Shown: positions 53,594 through 62,537 of the stretch, piece by piece
Layout: each line of letters begins with the position of its first letter
How positions within the stretch are numbered: the stretch's first letter is position 1
NCBI RefSeq assembly: GCF_037646705.1
Contig: NZ_JBBHER010000009.1
Location: 81,008-145,007, forward strand
Length of the DNA stretch: 64,000 nucleotides
DNA from: Pikeienuella litoralis
GTDB lineage: Bacteria > Pseudomonadota > Alphaproteobacteria > Rhodobacterales > Rhodobacteraceae
Direction: 5' to 3'
Notes under the pieces: model-generated
Database searches by the model: none
Seen by the model: only the letters and a program-made list of their open reading frames with translations
Told to the model about the DNA's origin: nothing
Position numbers and translations under genes: made by a program

Positions 53594-53717
53594 CCTCACT
53601 CCCTCGCGTCGCCATCCCCGGCCCGGCTGCGCAAATGGCCATAAACGGGCGCGAAAGGAAAGGGCGTCTGGACGCGGCCCGCGCGACTCTCTATTCCGGC
53701 GGTGCGAAGGAGGCGGC

Positions 53718-54143
53718 ATGAGCGTCGAGAGCTTTGACGAAGTGGTGGAGACATTCTCATTTCTTGACGAATGGGAAGAACGCTATCGTTATGTCATCGA
53801 ACTTGGCCGCGAAATGCCGCCGATGCCGGAGGAGTTGAAAACGCCCGGCACCAAGGTCGACGGGTGCACCAGCCAGGTGTGGATCTCGCCCCGGATCGAG
53901 GGCGAGGGCCCCGAGCGGCGCCTGTATTTCGTCGCGGACAGCGATGCGATGATCGTGCGCGGGCTGGTCGCGCTGCTGTGGCTGATGCTGAACGGACGCA
54001 GCCCGGCGGAGATTCTGGAGCGGGATGTGGAGAAGGAGCTGGTCGATCTCGGGCTCGACCAGCATCTCTCGGCGCAGCGCTCGAACGGGCTGCGCGCCAT
54101 GGTCGCGCGGCTGAAGGATCTGGCGCGCGCCGCCGCGGTGTAG
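53718..54143 (+). CDS. sufE: SufE family cysteine desulfurase-activating protein
   Basis: This 141-residue protein accepts sulfur from SufS for iron-sulfur cluster assembly. The sulfur-accepting Cys is Cys50 in KVDGCTSQVW, and DSDAMIVRGLVALL and RSNGLRAMVARLK are also typical. Length fits. No other suf gene is near. GGAGG precedes the ATG. A 229-base gap without recognised features follows. Confidence 0.96.
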   Translation: MSVESFDEVVETFSFLDEWEERYRYVIELGREMPPMPEELKTPGTKVDGCTSQVWISPRIEGEGPERRLYFVADSDAMIVRGLVALLWLMLNGRSPAEILERDVEKELVDLGLDQHLSAQRSNGLRAMVARLKDLARAAAV

Positions 54144-54372
54144 CGGGCGCGCCGATCGCGGCGGCTCGGCCCGCTCCCGGGCCATCCTTTCTCTTCGTTC
54201 ATGATGGGCCAGGGCGCCGGTTTGGCGGCCCATGCGGCGGCGCGCGAAATCGGCGCGCTCCGGGCGGGGCGAGACGCGGCCGCAGGGGAGAATCGTTCGC
54301 GCCGTTCGTCAGGAAAAGGCCGACGCGCCGCCGATGAGGGCGCGGCGGCGGAAAAGAGCAGGGGGAACACGG

Positions 54373-55713
54373 ATGACGGTCGACTTGAGCGCGTACATGG
54401 ACTGGGTGGTGAGCCGCAATCCGGGTGAAGCCGGGTTTCATCAGGCGGTCCATGAAATGGCGAGGATCGCCGTTCCGTATGTCAACGACAACCCGGTGCT
54501 GGAGGAGATCAGGGCGCTCGAGCGGCTGACCGAGCCGGACCGCACGGTTTCGTTCCGCGTGACCTGGGAGACGGACGGCGGCGAGGTGCGCGTCAATCGC
54601 GGCTTTCGCGTGCAGTTCAACAACGCCATCGGCCCCTACAGGGGCGGGATACGGTTTCACCCGTCGGTCAATCAGAACGTCCTGAAACGCCTCGGGTTTG
54701 AGCAGGTGTTCAAGAATTCCCTCACCGGCCTGGCGATGGGCGGCGCCAAAGGGGGCGCGGATTTCGATCCGAAAGGATGCTCGCGGCATGAGATCATGCG
54801 CTTCTGCCAGAATTTCGCGCTCCAGCTTGGCCGGCATATCGGCGCGGATCGCGACATTCCCACCGGCGATATCGGCGTAGGGGCCCGCGAGATCGGCTAT
54901 ATGGCCGGCCAATACAAACGGATCACCGGCCTCTTCGACGGGGTGTCGACCGGCGCGGGGCTGGAATTCGGCGGCGCGCCGACACGCTCGGAGGCGACCG
55001 GCCACGGCGCGGTCTATTTCCTGGAACACATGATGAATCACAAGGATGACGGCATCGACGGCAAGACCGCGGTCATCTCCGGGTCCGGCGCTGTGGCGCT
55101 CCATGCGGCGGAAAAGCTCCTCCACCGGGGAGGGAGGCCGATCACATTGTCGGATTCCGGCGGGTTCATTCACGACCCGGACGGGTTCACGCAGGAGAAG
55201 ATCGACTGGGTCAAGCGGCACAAGGCCCGGCGCGGCGCCCGCATCTCCGCCTATGTCGCCGAGTTTGGCGGCGCGTTTCACGCGGGACGGCGCCCCTGGG
55301 GCGTGCCGTGCGAGATCGCGCTGCCCTGCGCGACGCAGGATGAATTGAGCGGCGCCGAGGCTGACATCCTGCTGGGAAATGGCTGCGCCGCCGTCTGCGA
55401 AGGGGCGAACATGCCGTGCGACGCGGGCGCGGTCGGCGCGTTCCGCAGCGCGCGGATCCTCTACGCCCCCGGCAAGGCGGCCAATGCGGGCGGCGTCGGC
55501 ATGTCGGGCCTCGGCATGAGCCAGGGCTCGGCCGGGCTCCATCGGTCGGAGGACGATCGCGGCGCGGCGCTGGAGAGGATCATGGCCGATATCCATGGCG
55601 CCTGCGTCGCGCAGGGAGCCGAGCCCGACGGCCATGTGGATTATACGCGCGGCGCCAATATCGTCGGGTTCAGGAAGGTCGCGGACGCGATGCTGGCCTT
55701 TGGCGTCGTCTGA
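54373..55713 (+). CDS. gdhA: Glutamate dehydrogenase, NADP-type
   Basis: This enzyme of 446 residues interconverts glutamate with 2-oxoglutarate and ammonia. Conserved catalytic-domain segments are GPYRGGIRFHPSVNQNVLK, GLAMGGAKGGADFDPKG with the active-site Lys, and ADRDIPTGDIGVG. The Rossmann domain contains VISGSGAVALHAAEKL. The length and the SVNQNVLKRL form fit the hexameric NADP-dependent (assimilatory) class. The ATG at 54373 has AGGGGGAA upstream. Confidence 0.96.
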   Translation: MTVDLSAYMDWVVSRNPGEAGFHQAVHEMARIAVPYVNDNPVLEEIRALERLTEPDRTVSFRVTWETDGGEVRVNRGFRVQFNNAIGPYRGGIRFHPSVNQNVLKRLGFEQVFKNSLTGLAMGGAKGGADFDPKGCSRHEIMRFCQNFALQLGRHIGADRDIPTGDIGVGAREIGYMAGQYKRITGLFDGVSTGAGLEFGGAPTRSEATGHGAVYFLEHMMNHKDDGIDGKTAVISGSGAVALHAAEKLLHRGGRPITLSDSGGFIHDPDGFTQEKIDWVKRHKARRGARISAYVAEFGGAFHAGRRPWGVPCEIALPCATQDELSGAEADILLGNGCAAVCEGANMPCDAGAVGAFRSARILYAPGKAANAGGVGMSGLGMSQGSAGLHRSEDDRGAALERIMADIHGACVAQGAEPDGHVDYTRGANIVGFRKVADAMLAFGVV

Positions 55714-55836
55714 GGCGGCGCGTGGTTGAAGGCGCTCCGGGCGCCGGGCGATCCCATGATGAGTCGCCCGTTTGAGCCGGCGCCGGAATGGCGCTATAAA
55801 CGCGCACCCCGCTTCCGGGATACGGATCTCGCTAAC

Positions 55837-56850
55837 ATGACCAACGCCCTTTCGAAACTGCTCGAGAGCCGACCATGGCTGATGGCCGACGGCGCGACCG
55901 GCACCAATCTCTTCGCCATGGGGCTGGAGGCGGGCGAAGCGCCCGAGCTCTGGTGCGTCGACAAGCCGGACCGGATCCGCGCGCTGCATCAGGGCTTTGT
56001 CGACGCCGGCTCGGACATCATCCTGACGAACTCCTTTGGAGGCACCCGCGCGCGGCTCAAGCTGCATAACGCCGAGGCGCGGGCGGCCGAGTTGAACCGC
56101 GTCGCGGCGGAGCTCGCCCGGGCCTGCGCCGACAGGGCCGGCCGGCCGGTGATCGTCGCCGGGTCGATGGGGCCGACCGGCGAGCTGCTGGAGCCGGTCG
56201 GAACGCTCACCCATGCGGCCGCGGTCGAGATGTTCGAGGAGCAGGCGCGGGGATTGATCGAGGGCGGCGCGGACGTGCTCTGGGCGGAGACGATCTACTC
56301 CGAGGAGGAGATGCGCGCGGTCTCGGAAGCGGCGGCGAATGTCGGCGCGCCGTTCTGCGCCACGATGAGCTTCGACAGCGCCGGGCGGACGATGATGGGC
56401 GTGACCTCGACCGGCTACGCCGACATGGCGCGGACCCTGCCGGCGCCGCCGATCGCCTTCGGCGCCAATTGCGGCGTGGGCGCGCCGGATCTGGTCCGCA
56501 CGCTTCTCGGCCTCTCGAAAGCGGCGCCGGACGCGGTGCTGATCGCGAAGGCGAACGCCGGCGTTCCCTCCTATCAGAATGGGATCATCGTCTATTCCGG
56601 CACGCCGGAGACGATGGCCGACTACGCGCTTCTGGCGCGCGACGCCGGCGCGCGGATCATCGGCGGGTGTTGCGGCACGAAGCCGGAGCATCTCGTCGCG
56701 ATGCGGCGGGCGCTGGAGACGACGTCGCCAAGCGGGCGCCGCCCGAGCCTCGAAGAGGTCGAAACCCGCCTTGGCGCGTTCTCCTCCGCCGATGACGGCG
56801 CGTCAGGCGCGGCGGCGCCTGCGCGCGAGAGGCGCCGGCGCCGCGGGTGA
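55837..56850 (+). CDS. Homocysteine S-methyltransferase family protein (BHMT-like)
   Basis: This 337-residue zinc methyltransferase is related to betaine-homocysteine methyltransferase and the N-terminal domain of MetH. The three zinc-binding cysteines are Cys212 (FGANCGVG) and Cys278-Cys279 (IIGGCCGTK). The N-terminal MADGATGTNLFAMGLE is typical. It is followed by a corrinoid protein and DUF1638, the set known in Rhodobacterales, so it probably passes methyl groups between homocysteine, betaine-type donors and the corrinoid. The start is the ATG at 55837. The C-terminus ends in a basic RERRRRRG tail. Confidence 0.9.
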   Translation: MTNALSKLLESRPWLMADGATGTNLFAMGLEAGEAPELWCVDKPDRIRALHQGFVDAGSDIILTNSFGGTRARLKLHNAEARAAELNRVAAELARACADRAGRPVIVAGSMGPTGELLEPVGTLTHAAAVEMFEEQARGLIEGGADVLWAETIYSEEEMRAVSEAAANVGAPFCATMSFDSAGRTMMGVTSTGYADMARTLPAPPIAFGANCGVGAPDLVRTLLGLSKAAPDAVLIAKANAGVPSYQNGIIVYSGTPETMADYALLARDAGARIIGGCCGTKPEHLVAMRRALETTSPSGRRPSLEEVETRLGAFSSADDGASGAAAPARERRRRRG

Positions 56851-56951
56851 CGTCGTATTGAGACGCCGCGGAGTCGCCAATCGCCGGGCGCTGCGGCGCG
56901 CGGGCGTTTCTATTGATGAGAGGCGTCGCGGCATGATGAAGGATGGAACGA

Positions 56952-57653
56952 ATGGCGGATGAAGAAGAGGATGTCGTCCTCGCCGATCTCGATGACGAAG
57001 AGCTCACGTTGCAGATGCATGACGACCTCTATGACGGGCTGAAGGAGGAGATCGAGGAGGGGGTCAATATTCTCCTCGAGCGGGGCTGGCAGCCCTATGA
57101 CGTTCTGACCAAGGCGCTCGTCGAGGGCATGCGAATCGTGGGCATCGATTTTCGCGACGGCATCCTCTTCGTGCCGGAGGTTCTGCTCGCCGCCAATGCG
57201 ATGAAGGGCGGCATGAAGATCCTGAAGCCGCTTCTCGCGGAGACCGGCGCGCCGCAGCTCGGCCGGCTGGTGATCGGCACCGTGAAGGGCGATATCCACG
57301 ATATCGGCAAGAATCTCGTCGCGATGATGATGGAGGGCGCGGGGTTCGAGGTGACCGATCTCGGCATCAACAACGCCGCCGACAATTACATCGAGGCCCT
57401 GGAGCGGGAGAACGCCGACATCCTCGGCATGTCCGCGCTGCTGACCACGACGATGCCCTACATGAAGGTCGTCATCGACACGCTGGTCGAGAAGGGCATG
57501 CGCGACGACTACATCGTCATGGTCGGCGGCGCGCCGCTGAACGAGGAGTTCGGGAAGGCGATCGGCGCCGACGCCTATTGCCGCGACGCCGCGGTCGCGG
57601 TGGAGACGGCGAAGGAGCTTGTCACGCGCCGGCGCAGTCAGATCGGCGCGTAA
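56952..57653 (+). CDS. Corrinoid (B12-binding) methyltransferase partner protein
   Basis: This 233-residue protein carries a methyl group on bound cobalamin. The N-terminal helical cap domain (about 18-100) is followed by the B12-binding Rossmann domain with DIHDIGKN; His116 is the expected lower cobalt ligand. Further signatures are GFEVTDLGIN and MVGGAPLNEEFGKAIGADAY. AAGGA nine bases upstream supports the ATG at 56952 over 56943. It sits between the zinc methyltransferase and DUF1638, which it overlaps by one base (TAATG). Confidence 0.95.
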   Translation: MADEEEDVVLADLDDEELTLQMHDDLYDGLKEEIEEGVNILLERGWQPYDVLTKALVEGMRIVGIDFRDGILFVPEVLLAANAMKGGMKILKPLLAETGAPQLGRLVIGTVKGDIHDIGKNLVAMMMEGAGFEVTDLGINNAADNYIEALERENADILGMSALLTTTMPYMKVVIDTLVEKGMRDDYIVMVGGAPLNEEFGKAIGADAYCRDAAVAVETAKELVTRRRSQIGA

Positions 57654-58336
57654 TGGGCGAGGTCGACGACGCTATGTTGGCCGAGGCCGGCATGGAGGCG
57701 GCGGGGGCGCCGGGCGCGGGGAAGGTTCTTCTCATCGCCTGCGGCGCGCTGGCGCGCGAGATCCTGGCGCTGAAGCGGATCAACGGCTGGGCGCATATGG
57801 AGCTCGTCTGCCTGCCCGCGAAGCTCCACCTGACGCCGGACCGGATTCCCGACGCGGTCCGCGGAGCGGTGCGGCGTGGGCGCGCGCAGGGCTACGCCGA
57901 GATCTTCGTGGTCTACGCCGATTGCGGCACCGGCGGCGGGCTCGACCGGATGTGCGAGGAGGAGGGCGTGGCCCGGATCGCGGGGCCGCATTGCTATTCC
58001 TTCTTCGACGGCGTCGAGGCGTTCGCGGCCCGCGGCGACGAAGAGATGCGGGTCTTCTACCTGACCGATTTTCTGGTGAAGCAGTTCGACGCCTTCGTCA
58101 TCCGGCCGATGGGGCTGGATCGTCATCCCGAGCTGCGGGATATGCTCTTCGGCAATTACGAGGAGCTGGTCTATCTGGCCCAGACCGACGATCCCGCGCT
58201 CGACCGCGCCGCGGAAGCGGCGGCGAAGCGGCTCGGCCTCGCCTATCGGCGCCGGTTCACCGGCTACGGCGATCTCGCTCCGGCGCTGGCGGGACTGAAA
58301 GGCGCGCGCGCGGGCGCTCAGAGCGCGCTCACATAG
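57653..58336 (+). CDS. DUF1638 domain-containing protein
   Basis: This 227-residue cytoplasmic protein belongs to DUF1638, of unknown function. Conserved segments are LLIACGALAREILALKRING, LHLTPDRIPDAVR, FVVYADCGTGGGLDRMCEEEG and IAGPHCYSFFDGVEAF; the Cys and His in these could bind metal. The start codon overlaps the corrinoid protein stop, so a role in the same methyl-transfer system is likely. Its 3' end overlaps the convergent marC-type gene by 19 bases. Confidence 0.92.
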   Translation: MGEVDDAMLAEAGMEAAGAPGAGKVLLIACGALAREILALKRINGWAHMELVCLPAKLHLTPDRIPDAVRGAVRRGRAQGYAEIFVVYADCGTGGGLDRMCEEEGVARIAGPHCYSFFDGVEAFAARGDEEMRVFYLTDFLVKQFDAFVIRPMGLDRHPELRDMLFGNYEELVYLAQTDDPALDRAAEAAAKRLGLAYRRRFTGYGDLAPALAGLKGARAGAQSALT

Positions 58337-58938
58337 GCTGAGATTCCATCCATCACGAATTGCACCGCGAGCGCGCCGAGCAGCATGCCGAAGAGGCGGG
58401 TCAGGACCTTGATCCCGGTGGCGCCGAGGATCCGCTCGATCAGGTCGGTCGCGAGGAGAAACAGGAACGTCGTCAGAAGCACCGCGAAGAGCGCGGCGTA
58501 GACGGCGAAGGTTTCGCCGAGGTCAGACTCCCGCTCGGCGGTCAGCAGGATCATCGCGGTCAACGAGCCGGGGCCCGCGATCATCGGCGTCGCCAACGGA
58601 AAGACGGAGGGATCGTCCGCGTCCGACTCGGCGTCGGCGCGTTCTTTCCGGCGTTCGCTGCGCTTTTCGAACAACATGTCGACCGCGAGCAGAAACAGCA
58701 TCAGCCCGCCCGCGATTCGGAACGCGGAGACTGAAACGCCGATGCCGCGAAGCGCCGCGTCGCCGGCGAGGCCGAACAGGAGGAGAAGCGCGCCGGCGAT
58801 CAGGACGCCTCGCGCGGCGATCACCGCGCGCGCCCTGAGCTTCGCGCCCTGGGTCAGCGCGGCGAAGAGCGGCGCGACGCCGATCGGGTCGATCATCACG
58901 AACAGCGTGGTGAAGGCGATGAGGAACGCCTCGGTCAT
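58318..58938 (-). CDS. MarC family integral membrane protein
   Basis: This 206-residue inner-membrane protein of the MarC/UPF0056 family has about six helices. Typical segments are FVMIDPIGVAPLFAALTQG near the N-terminus and FPLATPMIAGPGSLTAMILL in the middle. The family's role is unresolved; early links to multiple antibiotic resistance were not confirmed. It overlaps the ABC-F gene stop by four bases (ATGA), so the two are coupled. Confidence 0.93.
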   Translation of the reverse strand: MTEAFLIAFTTLFVMIDPIGVAPLFAALTQGAKLRARAVIAARGVLIAGALLLLFGLAGDAALRGIGVSVSAFRIAGGLMLFLLAVDMLFEKRSERRKERADAESDADDPSVFPLATPMIAGPGSLTAMILLTAERESDLGETFAVYAALFAVLLTTFLFLLATDLIERILGATGIKVLTRLFGMLLGALAVQFVMDGISAYVSAL

Positions 58939-60800
58939 TCGGCGCTTTCCAGCCTCTCCTGCGCCGCGAGCCAGAGCGCTTCGGCGCGCTCCAGGCCGGA
59001 GATGATCTCGGCCCGTTTCTTTTGCAGCTGCTCGAAGCGGTGTTTCGGTTGCGAGATGTAGAGGTCGGGGTCGGCCAGCGCCGCGTCGATCTTGGCCTTC
59101 ATGGTCTCGATCTTGGCGATCCGCGCTTCCGCCGCCTTGGCCTCGGCTCGGAGCGTGGCGATGGAGGCGCGCGCGGCGGCGCGCTCGCGCTTCGCCGGCT
59201 TCGGTTTTTCAACCTTTTCGCGCTCGCGCCGGACCCCGCCGCGATCGGAAAGAAGGAAATCGCGGTAGTCGTCCATGTCGCCGTCATACGGCTTCACGCC
59301 GCCGTTCGAGACCAGCCAGAGCCGGTCCGCCGCCGCGCTGACCAGTTCGGCGTCATGGCTGATCAGGATCACCGCGCCCTCATAGGCCGCCAGCGCCTGC
59401 GCCAGCGCCTCGCGGCTTTCGATGTCGAGATGGTTCGTCGGCTCGTCGAGAATCAGAAGCTGAGGCCGGCGCACCGTCATCAGCGCGAGAAGAAGCCGGG
59501 CTTTCTGCCCGCCGGAGAGCGAGCCCACCTTGTTGGTCGCGATCTCCGCGCCGATGCCGACCGCGCCGAGCCGGCCGCGAAGCTTGGATTCCGGCTGGTC
59601 GGGCAGGAGCCGCCGGATATGCTGCACCGGCGTCTCGTCGACATGAAGCTCGTCGGTCTGATGCTGCGCGAAATACCCGATGCGGAGCTTCGCCGCGCGG
59701 GTCTCGCCCCCCGCCATCGGCCGGAGCCGCCCGGAGATCAGCTTCGCCAGCGTGGATTTGCCCTGGCCGTTGGCGCCGAGAAGCGCGATCCGGTCGTCCG
59801 GGTCGATCCGGAGCGAGATGTCGCTGAGGACCGGCGCGCCGCCATAGCCGACGCTGGCCTTCTCGAAGGCGATGATCGGCGGTGAAAGCTCTTCGCCGCA
59901 GTCGAACTTGAACGGCGCGACGCCGCCCTCCTTATCGGTCGAGATCGGCTGCATGCGCGCGAGCATCTTCAGCCGGGACTGCGCCTGTTTCGCCTTCGAC
60001 GCCTTGGAGCGGAACCGGTCCACGAAGCTCTGGATATGGGCGCGCTCGCGGGCCTGTTTCGTCGCCGCCGCCTCGGTCTGCGCGGCGTCGGCGCGCCGTT
60101 TCGCGTCAAAATCGTCATAGCCGCCGGCGTAGAGCGTCAGCTTCTGATTGCTGAGATACAGGATCCGGTCGACCGAGCGGTTCAGAAGGCCGCGATCATG
60201 GCTGATGACCATCGCCGTCGCCGGATAGCGGGCGAGAAAATTCTCGAGCCAGACGGCGCCTTCAAGGTCGAGATAGTTCGTCGGCTCGTCGAGGAGCAGA
60301 AGGTCGGGGGCCGAAAAGAGCACCGCCGCCAGGGCGACGCGCATCCGCCAGCCGCCCGAAAACTCCGCCGCCGCGCGCGCCTGCGCATCGGCGTCGAAGC
60401 CGAGCCCGGACAGGATGGAGGCGGCCCGCGCCTCGGCCGAATGCGCCTCGATATCGGCGAGGCGGATCTGGATTTCGGCGATCCGGGTCGGGTCGGTCGC
60501 GGTTTCCGCCTCGGCCAGAAGGCCGGCGCGCTCCCGATCCGCGGCCAGCACGATCTCGATCAGCGCCTCGGGGCCGGCGGGCGCCTCCTGTTTCACGCCG
60601 CCGATCCGGGCCCCGCGCCGAAGCTCTATGGTTCCGCCATCGGCCGCGTATTCACCTTCGATCAGCTTGAAGAGCGTGGTCTTGCCGGTTCCGTTCCGCC
60701 CGACGAGACCGATCCGCGAGCGGTCGGGCGCACGCATGGACGCGCCGTCGAAAAGACGCCGCCCCGCGAGATTGAAAGTGAGGTCGGTGATCGTGAGCAT
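58935..60800 (-). CDS. ABC-F family ATP-binding protein
   Basis: This 621-residue soluble protein has two ABC domains and no membrane part. Domain 1 shows Walker A GRNGTGKTTLF and signature FSGGWRMRVALAAVL; domain 2 shows GANGQGKSTLA and LSGGQKARLLLALM. Both have DEPTN Walker B ends (LLLDEPTNYLDLE, LILDEPTNHLDIE). The inter-domain linker and a C-terminal coiled coil (ASIATLRAEAKAAEARIAKI) fit YheS/Uup-type translation factors acting at the ribosome rather than transporters. Confidence 0.95.
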   Translation of the reverse strand: MLTITDLTFNLAGRRLFDGASMRAPDRSRIGLVGRNGTGKTTLFKLIEGEYAADGGTIELRRGARIGGVKQEAPAGPEALIEIVLAADRERAGLLAEAETATDPTRIAEIQIRLADIEAHSAEARAASILSGLGFDADAQARAAAEFSGGWRMRVALAAVLFSAPDLLLLDEPTNYLDLEGAVWLENFLARYPATAMVISHDRGLLNRSVDRILYLSNQKLTLYAGGYDDFDAKRRADAAQTEAAATKQARERAHIQSFVDRFRSKASKAKQAQSRLKMLARMQPISTDKEGGVAPFKFDCGEELSPPIIAFEKASVGYGGAPVLSDISLRIDPDDRIALLGANGQGKSTLAKLISGRLRPMAGGETRAAKLRIGYFAQHQTDELHVDETPVQHIRRLLPDQPESKLRGRLGAVGIGAEIATNKVGSLSGGQKARLLLALMTVRRPQLLILDEPTNHLDIESREALAQALAAYEGAVILISHDAELVSAAADRLWLVSNGGVKPYDGDMDDYRDFLLSDRGGVRREREKVEKPKPAKRERAAARASIATLRAEAKAAEARIAKIETMKAKIDAALADPDLYISQPKHRFEQLQKKRAEIISGLERAEALWLAAQERLESAE

Positions 60801-60865
60801 GGCGCGGAGGGGTGGCCCAGCGGCGGCGGCGTGTCAATATCAGCGATTCGGCCGCCGCGGTCGGG

Positions 60866-61441
60866 TCAGCCCTTCGCGGCGTCGATCACCCATTCGAGCC
60901 GGTCATTGCCGAAATGCATCTCGTCGCCGACGAAGAAGGTCGGCGCGCCGAAGGCGCCGCGCTCGATGGCTTCATCGGTGTTGGCCTTGAGCCGGTCCTT
61001 CATCGCCTGATCGGTCATCAGGCCGAGGATCTCCTTCGCGTCGAGATCGGCGGCTTTCAGCGCGGCGCGGAGCGTCTCCGGGTCGCTGATGTCTTCTCCC
61101 CGGCCGAAAATCGCCTCATAGACGGTCTTCACATAGAGCGGGAACCGCGGATCGTCCTCCAGCGCGGCGGCGCCGCGCATCGGCGCGATGGTGTTGATCG
61201 GAAACTTCCGCGGGTAGCTCAACGGAACGCCGTACCGCGCCGCCCAGCGGGCGAGATCGTCTTTCATCCACTTTCCCTTGGCCGGGACCGACCCGGGGGC
61301 GACGTTGCCGAGCGTCTTGAACACGCCGCCGAGCAGCAGGGGCCGCATCCGGGTCTCGCCCGCCTCCTGCATTCGGGCGAGCTGGGTCCAGGCGAGATAG
61401 GCGGCGGGGCTGCCGAAATCGAAAAAGAACTCGATCTTCAT
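60866..61441 (-). CDS. 2-hydroxychromene-2-carboxylate isomerase-like (DsbA/GST-kappa fold)
   Basis: This 191-residue protein has the DsbA-like thioredoxin fold without a CxxC pair: IEFFFDFGSPAAYLAWTQL with the Ser used in this family, WKMKDDLARW-like helices in the middle, and FGAPTFFVGDEMHFGNDRL near the end. The named reaction belongs to naphthalene breakdown. Most genomic homologues act on unknown glutathione conjugates. It directly follows the SDR gene (two bases) on the minus strand. Confidence 0.92.
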   Translation of the reverse strand: MKIEFFFDFGSPAAYLAWTQLARMQEAGETRMRPLLLGGVFKTLGNVAPGSVPAKGKWMKDDLARWAARYGVPLSYPRKFPINTIAPMRGAAALEDDPRFPLYVKTVYEAIFGRGEDISDPETLRAALKAADLDAKEILGLMTDQAMKDRLKANTDEAIERGAFGAPTFFVGDEMHFGNDRLEWVIDAAKG

Positions 61442-61442
61442 A

Positions 61443-62168
61443 TCAAAAATCCTCTCTCCAGGGGCGGAGGTCCATTTCGTGAGTCCAGGCGTCCCTCGGT
61501 TGATTGTAAAGCATGAAATATGTCTCCGCGACGCTCTCGGGATTCAGGATTCCATCTTCGGCCTTCAGCGCGTAGCGCTCGGGGAAGTTTTCTCTGGTGA
61601 AGGCGGTGTCGATCGCGGCGTCGATCACGACATGGGCGACATGGACGCCGCGCGGCCCCAACTCGCGCGCCATCGCCTGGGTCATGCCGCGGAGCGCGAA
61701 TTTCGCCGAGGCGAAGGCGGCGCCGTTGGCGTAGCCCTTCACGCTGGCCGAGGCGCCGGTGACGATGATGGTCCCGCGCCCCCGCGCCGCCATCCGGATC
61801 GCGGCCTGCCGGCAGGTGAGATAGCCGGCATAGGCCGCCATCTCCCAGATCTTGCGGAATTTCCGCTCTTCGAGGTCGAGAAAGGGGAATCGGGCGTTCG
61901 CGCCGACATTGAACACGCAGATCTCGATCGGGGCGACATCGCGCTCGATCGTCTCGAAAAGATCGACGACCTGCGCCTCCACCCGCGCATCGCAGCCGAA
62001 GGGGACGGCCCGCCCGCCGGCCGCCCCGATCTCGGCGACGAGCGGGCCGAGCGCGTCGAGGGTGCGCCGCACCGGACAGGCGATGAAGCCCGCCTTCGCG
62101 AAGCGCCTCGCGACGGCGCCTCCGGTGGCGTCGCCCGCGCCGATGACGACGGCGGCCTTGTCAGGCAC
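61443..62168 (-). CDS. SDR family oxidoreductase, catalytic Tyr replaced by Phe
   Basis: This 241-residue Rossmann-fold protein resembles short-chain dehydrogenases: nucleotide-binding VIGAGDATGGAVARRF, the NAG-like FNVGAN, and Ser140 in VTGASAS. The active-site YxxxK position reads FASAK (Phe152, Lys156), so the usual proton-donating Tyr is absent. Such variants form a subgroup whose activity is uncertain. The start is GTG at 62168, three bases from the DUF1330 stop. It is part of a minus-strand run of small metabolic genes. Confidence 0.9.
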   Translation of the reverse strand: MPDKAAVVIGAGDATGGAVARRFAKAGFIACPVRRTLDALGPLVAEIGAAGGRAVPFGCDARVEAQVVDLFETIERDVAPIEICVFNVGANARFPFLDLEERKFRKIWEMAAYAGYLTCRQAAIRMAARGRGTIIVTGASASVKGYANGAAFASAKFALRGMTQAMARELGPRGVHVAHVVIDAAIDTAFTRENFPERYALKAEDGILNPESVAETYFMLYNQPRDAWTHEMDLRPWREDF

Positions 62169-62170
62169 GC

Positions 62171-62461
62171 TCAGACCCCTTCGACCAGGACGAACTGCGC
62201 GTCCCCGGCGCCCTCGCGAAGCTTCTTCGCCGCCTGATAGAGGTCGGACTGGTAGCAATTCTTCGCCGCCTCATAGGAGGGAAACTCGGCGACGACGACG
62301 CGGTAGGTCTCCGGCTCGCCCTCCAGCGTCTCGTTCCGGCCGCCGCGGACGATGAACGCGCCGCCGAACGCGGCGATCGCGTCCGGGCTGACGGCCATGT
62401 ATTTCTTGTATTGCTCCGGGTCGTCGATCCGGACCCGCACGATGAGATAGCCCTTGGACAT
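62171..62461 (-). CDS. DUF1330 domain-containing protein
   Basis: This 96-residue protein is of the DUF1330 (dimeric alpha/beta barrel) family: GYLIVRVRIDDPEQYKKYMA at the start, IVRGGRNETLEGE in the middle and VVVAEFPSYEAAKNCYQSD near the end. The function is unknown. AAAGGCGCAAGCT precedes the ATG. It sits directly upstream of the SDR gene. Confidence 0.94.
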   Translation of the reverse strand: MSKGYLIVRVRIDDPEQYKKYMAVSPDAIAAFGGAFIVRGGRNETLEGEPETYRVVVAEFPSYEAAKNCYQSDLYQAAKKLREGAGDAQFVLVEGV

Positions 62462-62537
62462 AGCTTGCGCCTTTCAGTTCGCCGTGTGGCGAGTTTCATC
62501 ATTCACCGGAAGCGGCTTTTCAAGGCCGCCCGCCGCG

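Noticed and set aside
55714..55836. SAM-type riboswitch upstream of the homocysteine methyltransferase gene
   Set aside because: I compared the leader with the SAM-II and SAM/SAH consensus patterns as I remember them. A few fragments such as GCTTCCGG look similar, but the conserved cores and pairing are missing. A covariance-model search would settle it.
56943..56951. Start of the corrinoid protein at the first ATG (56943)
   Set aside because: The AAGGA site directly abuts this ATG, whereas it is nine bases from the ATG at 56952, a normal distance.
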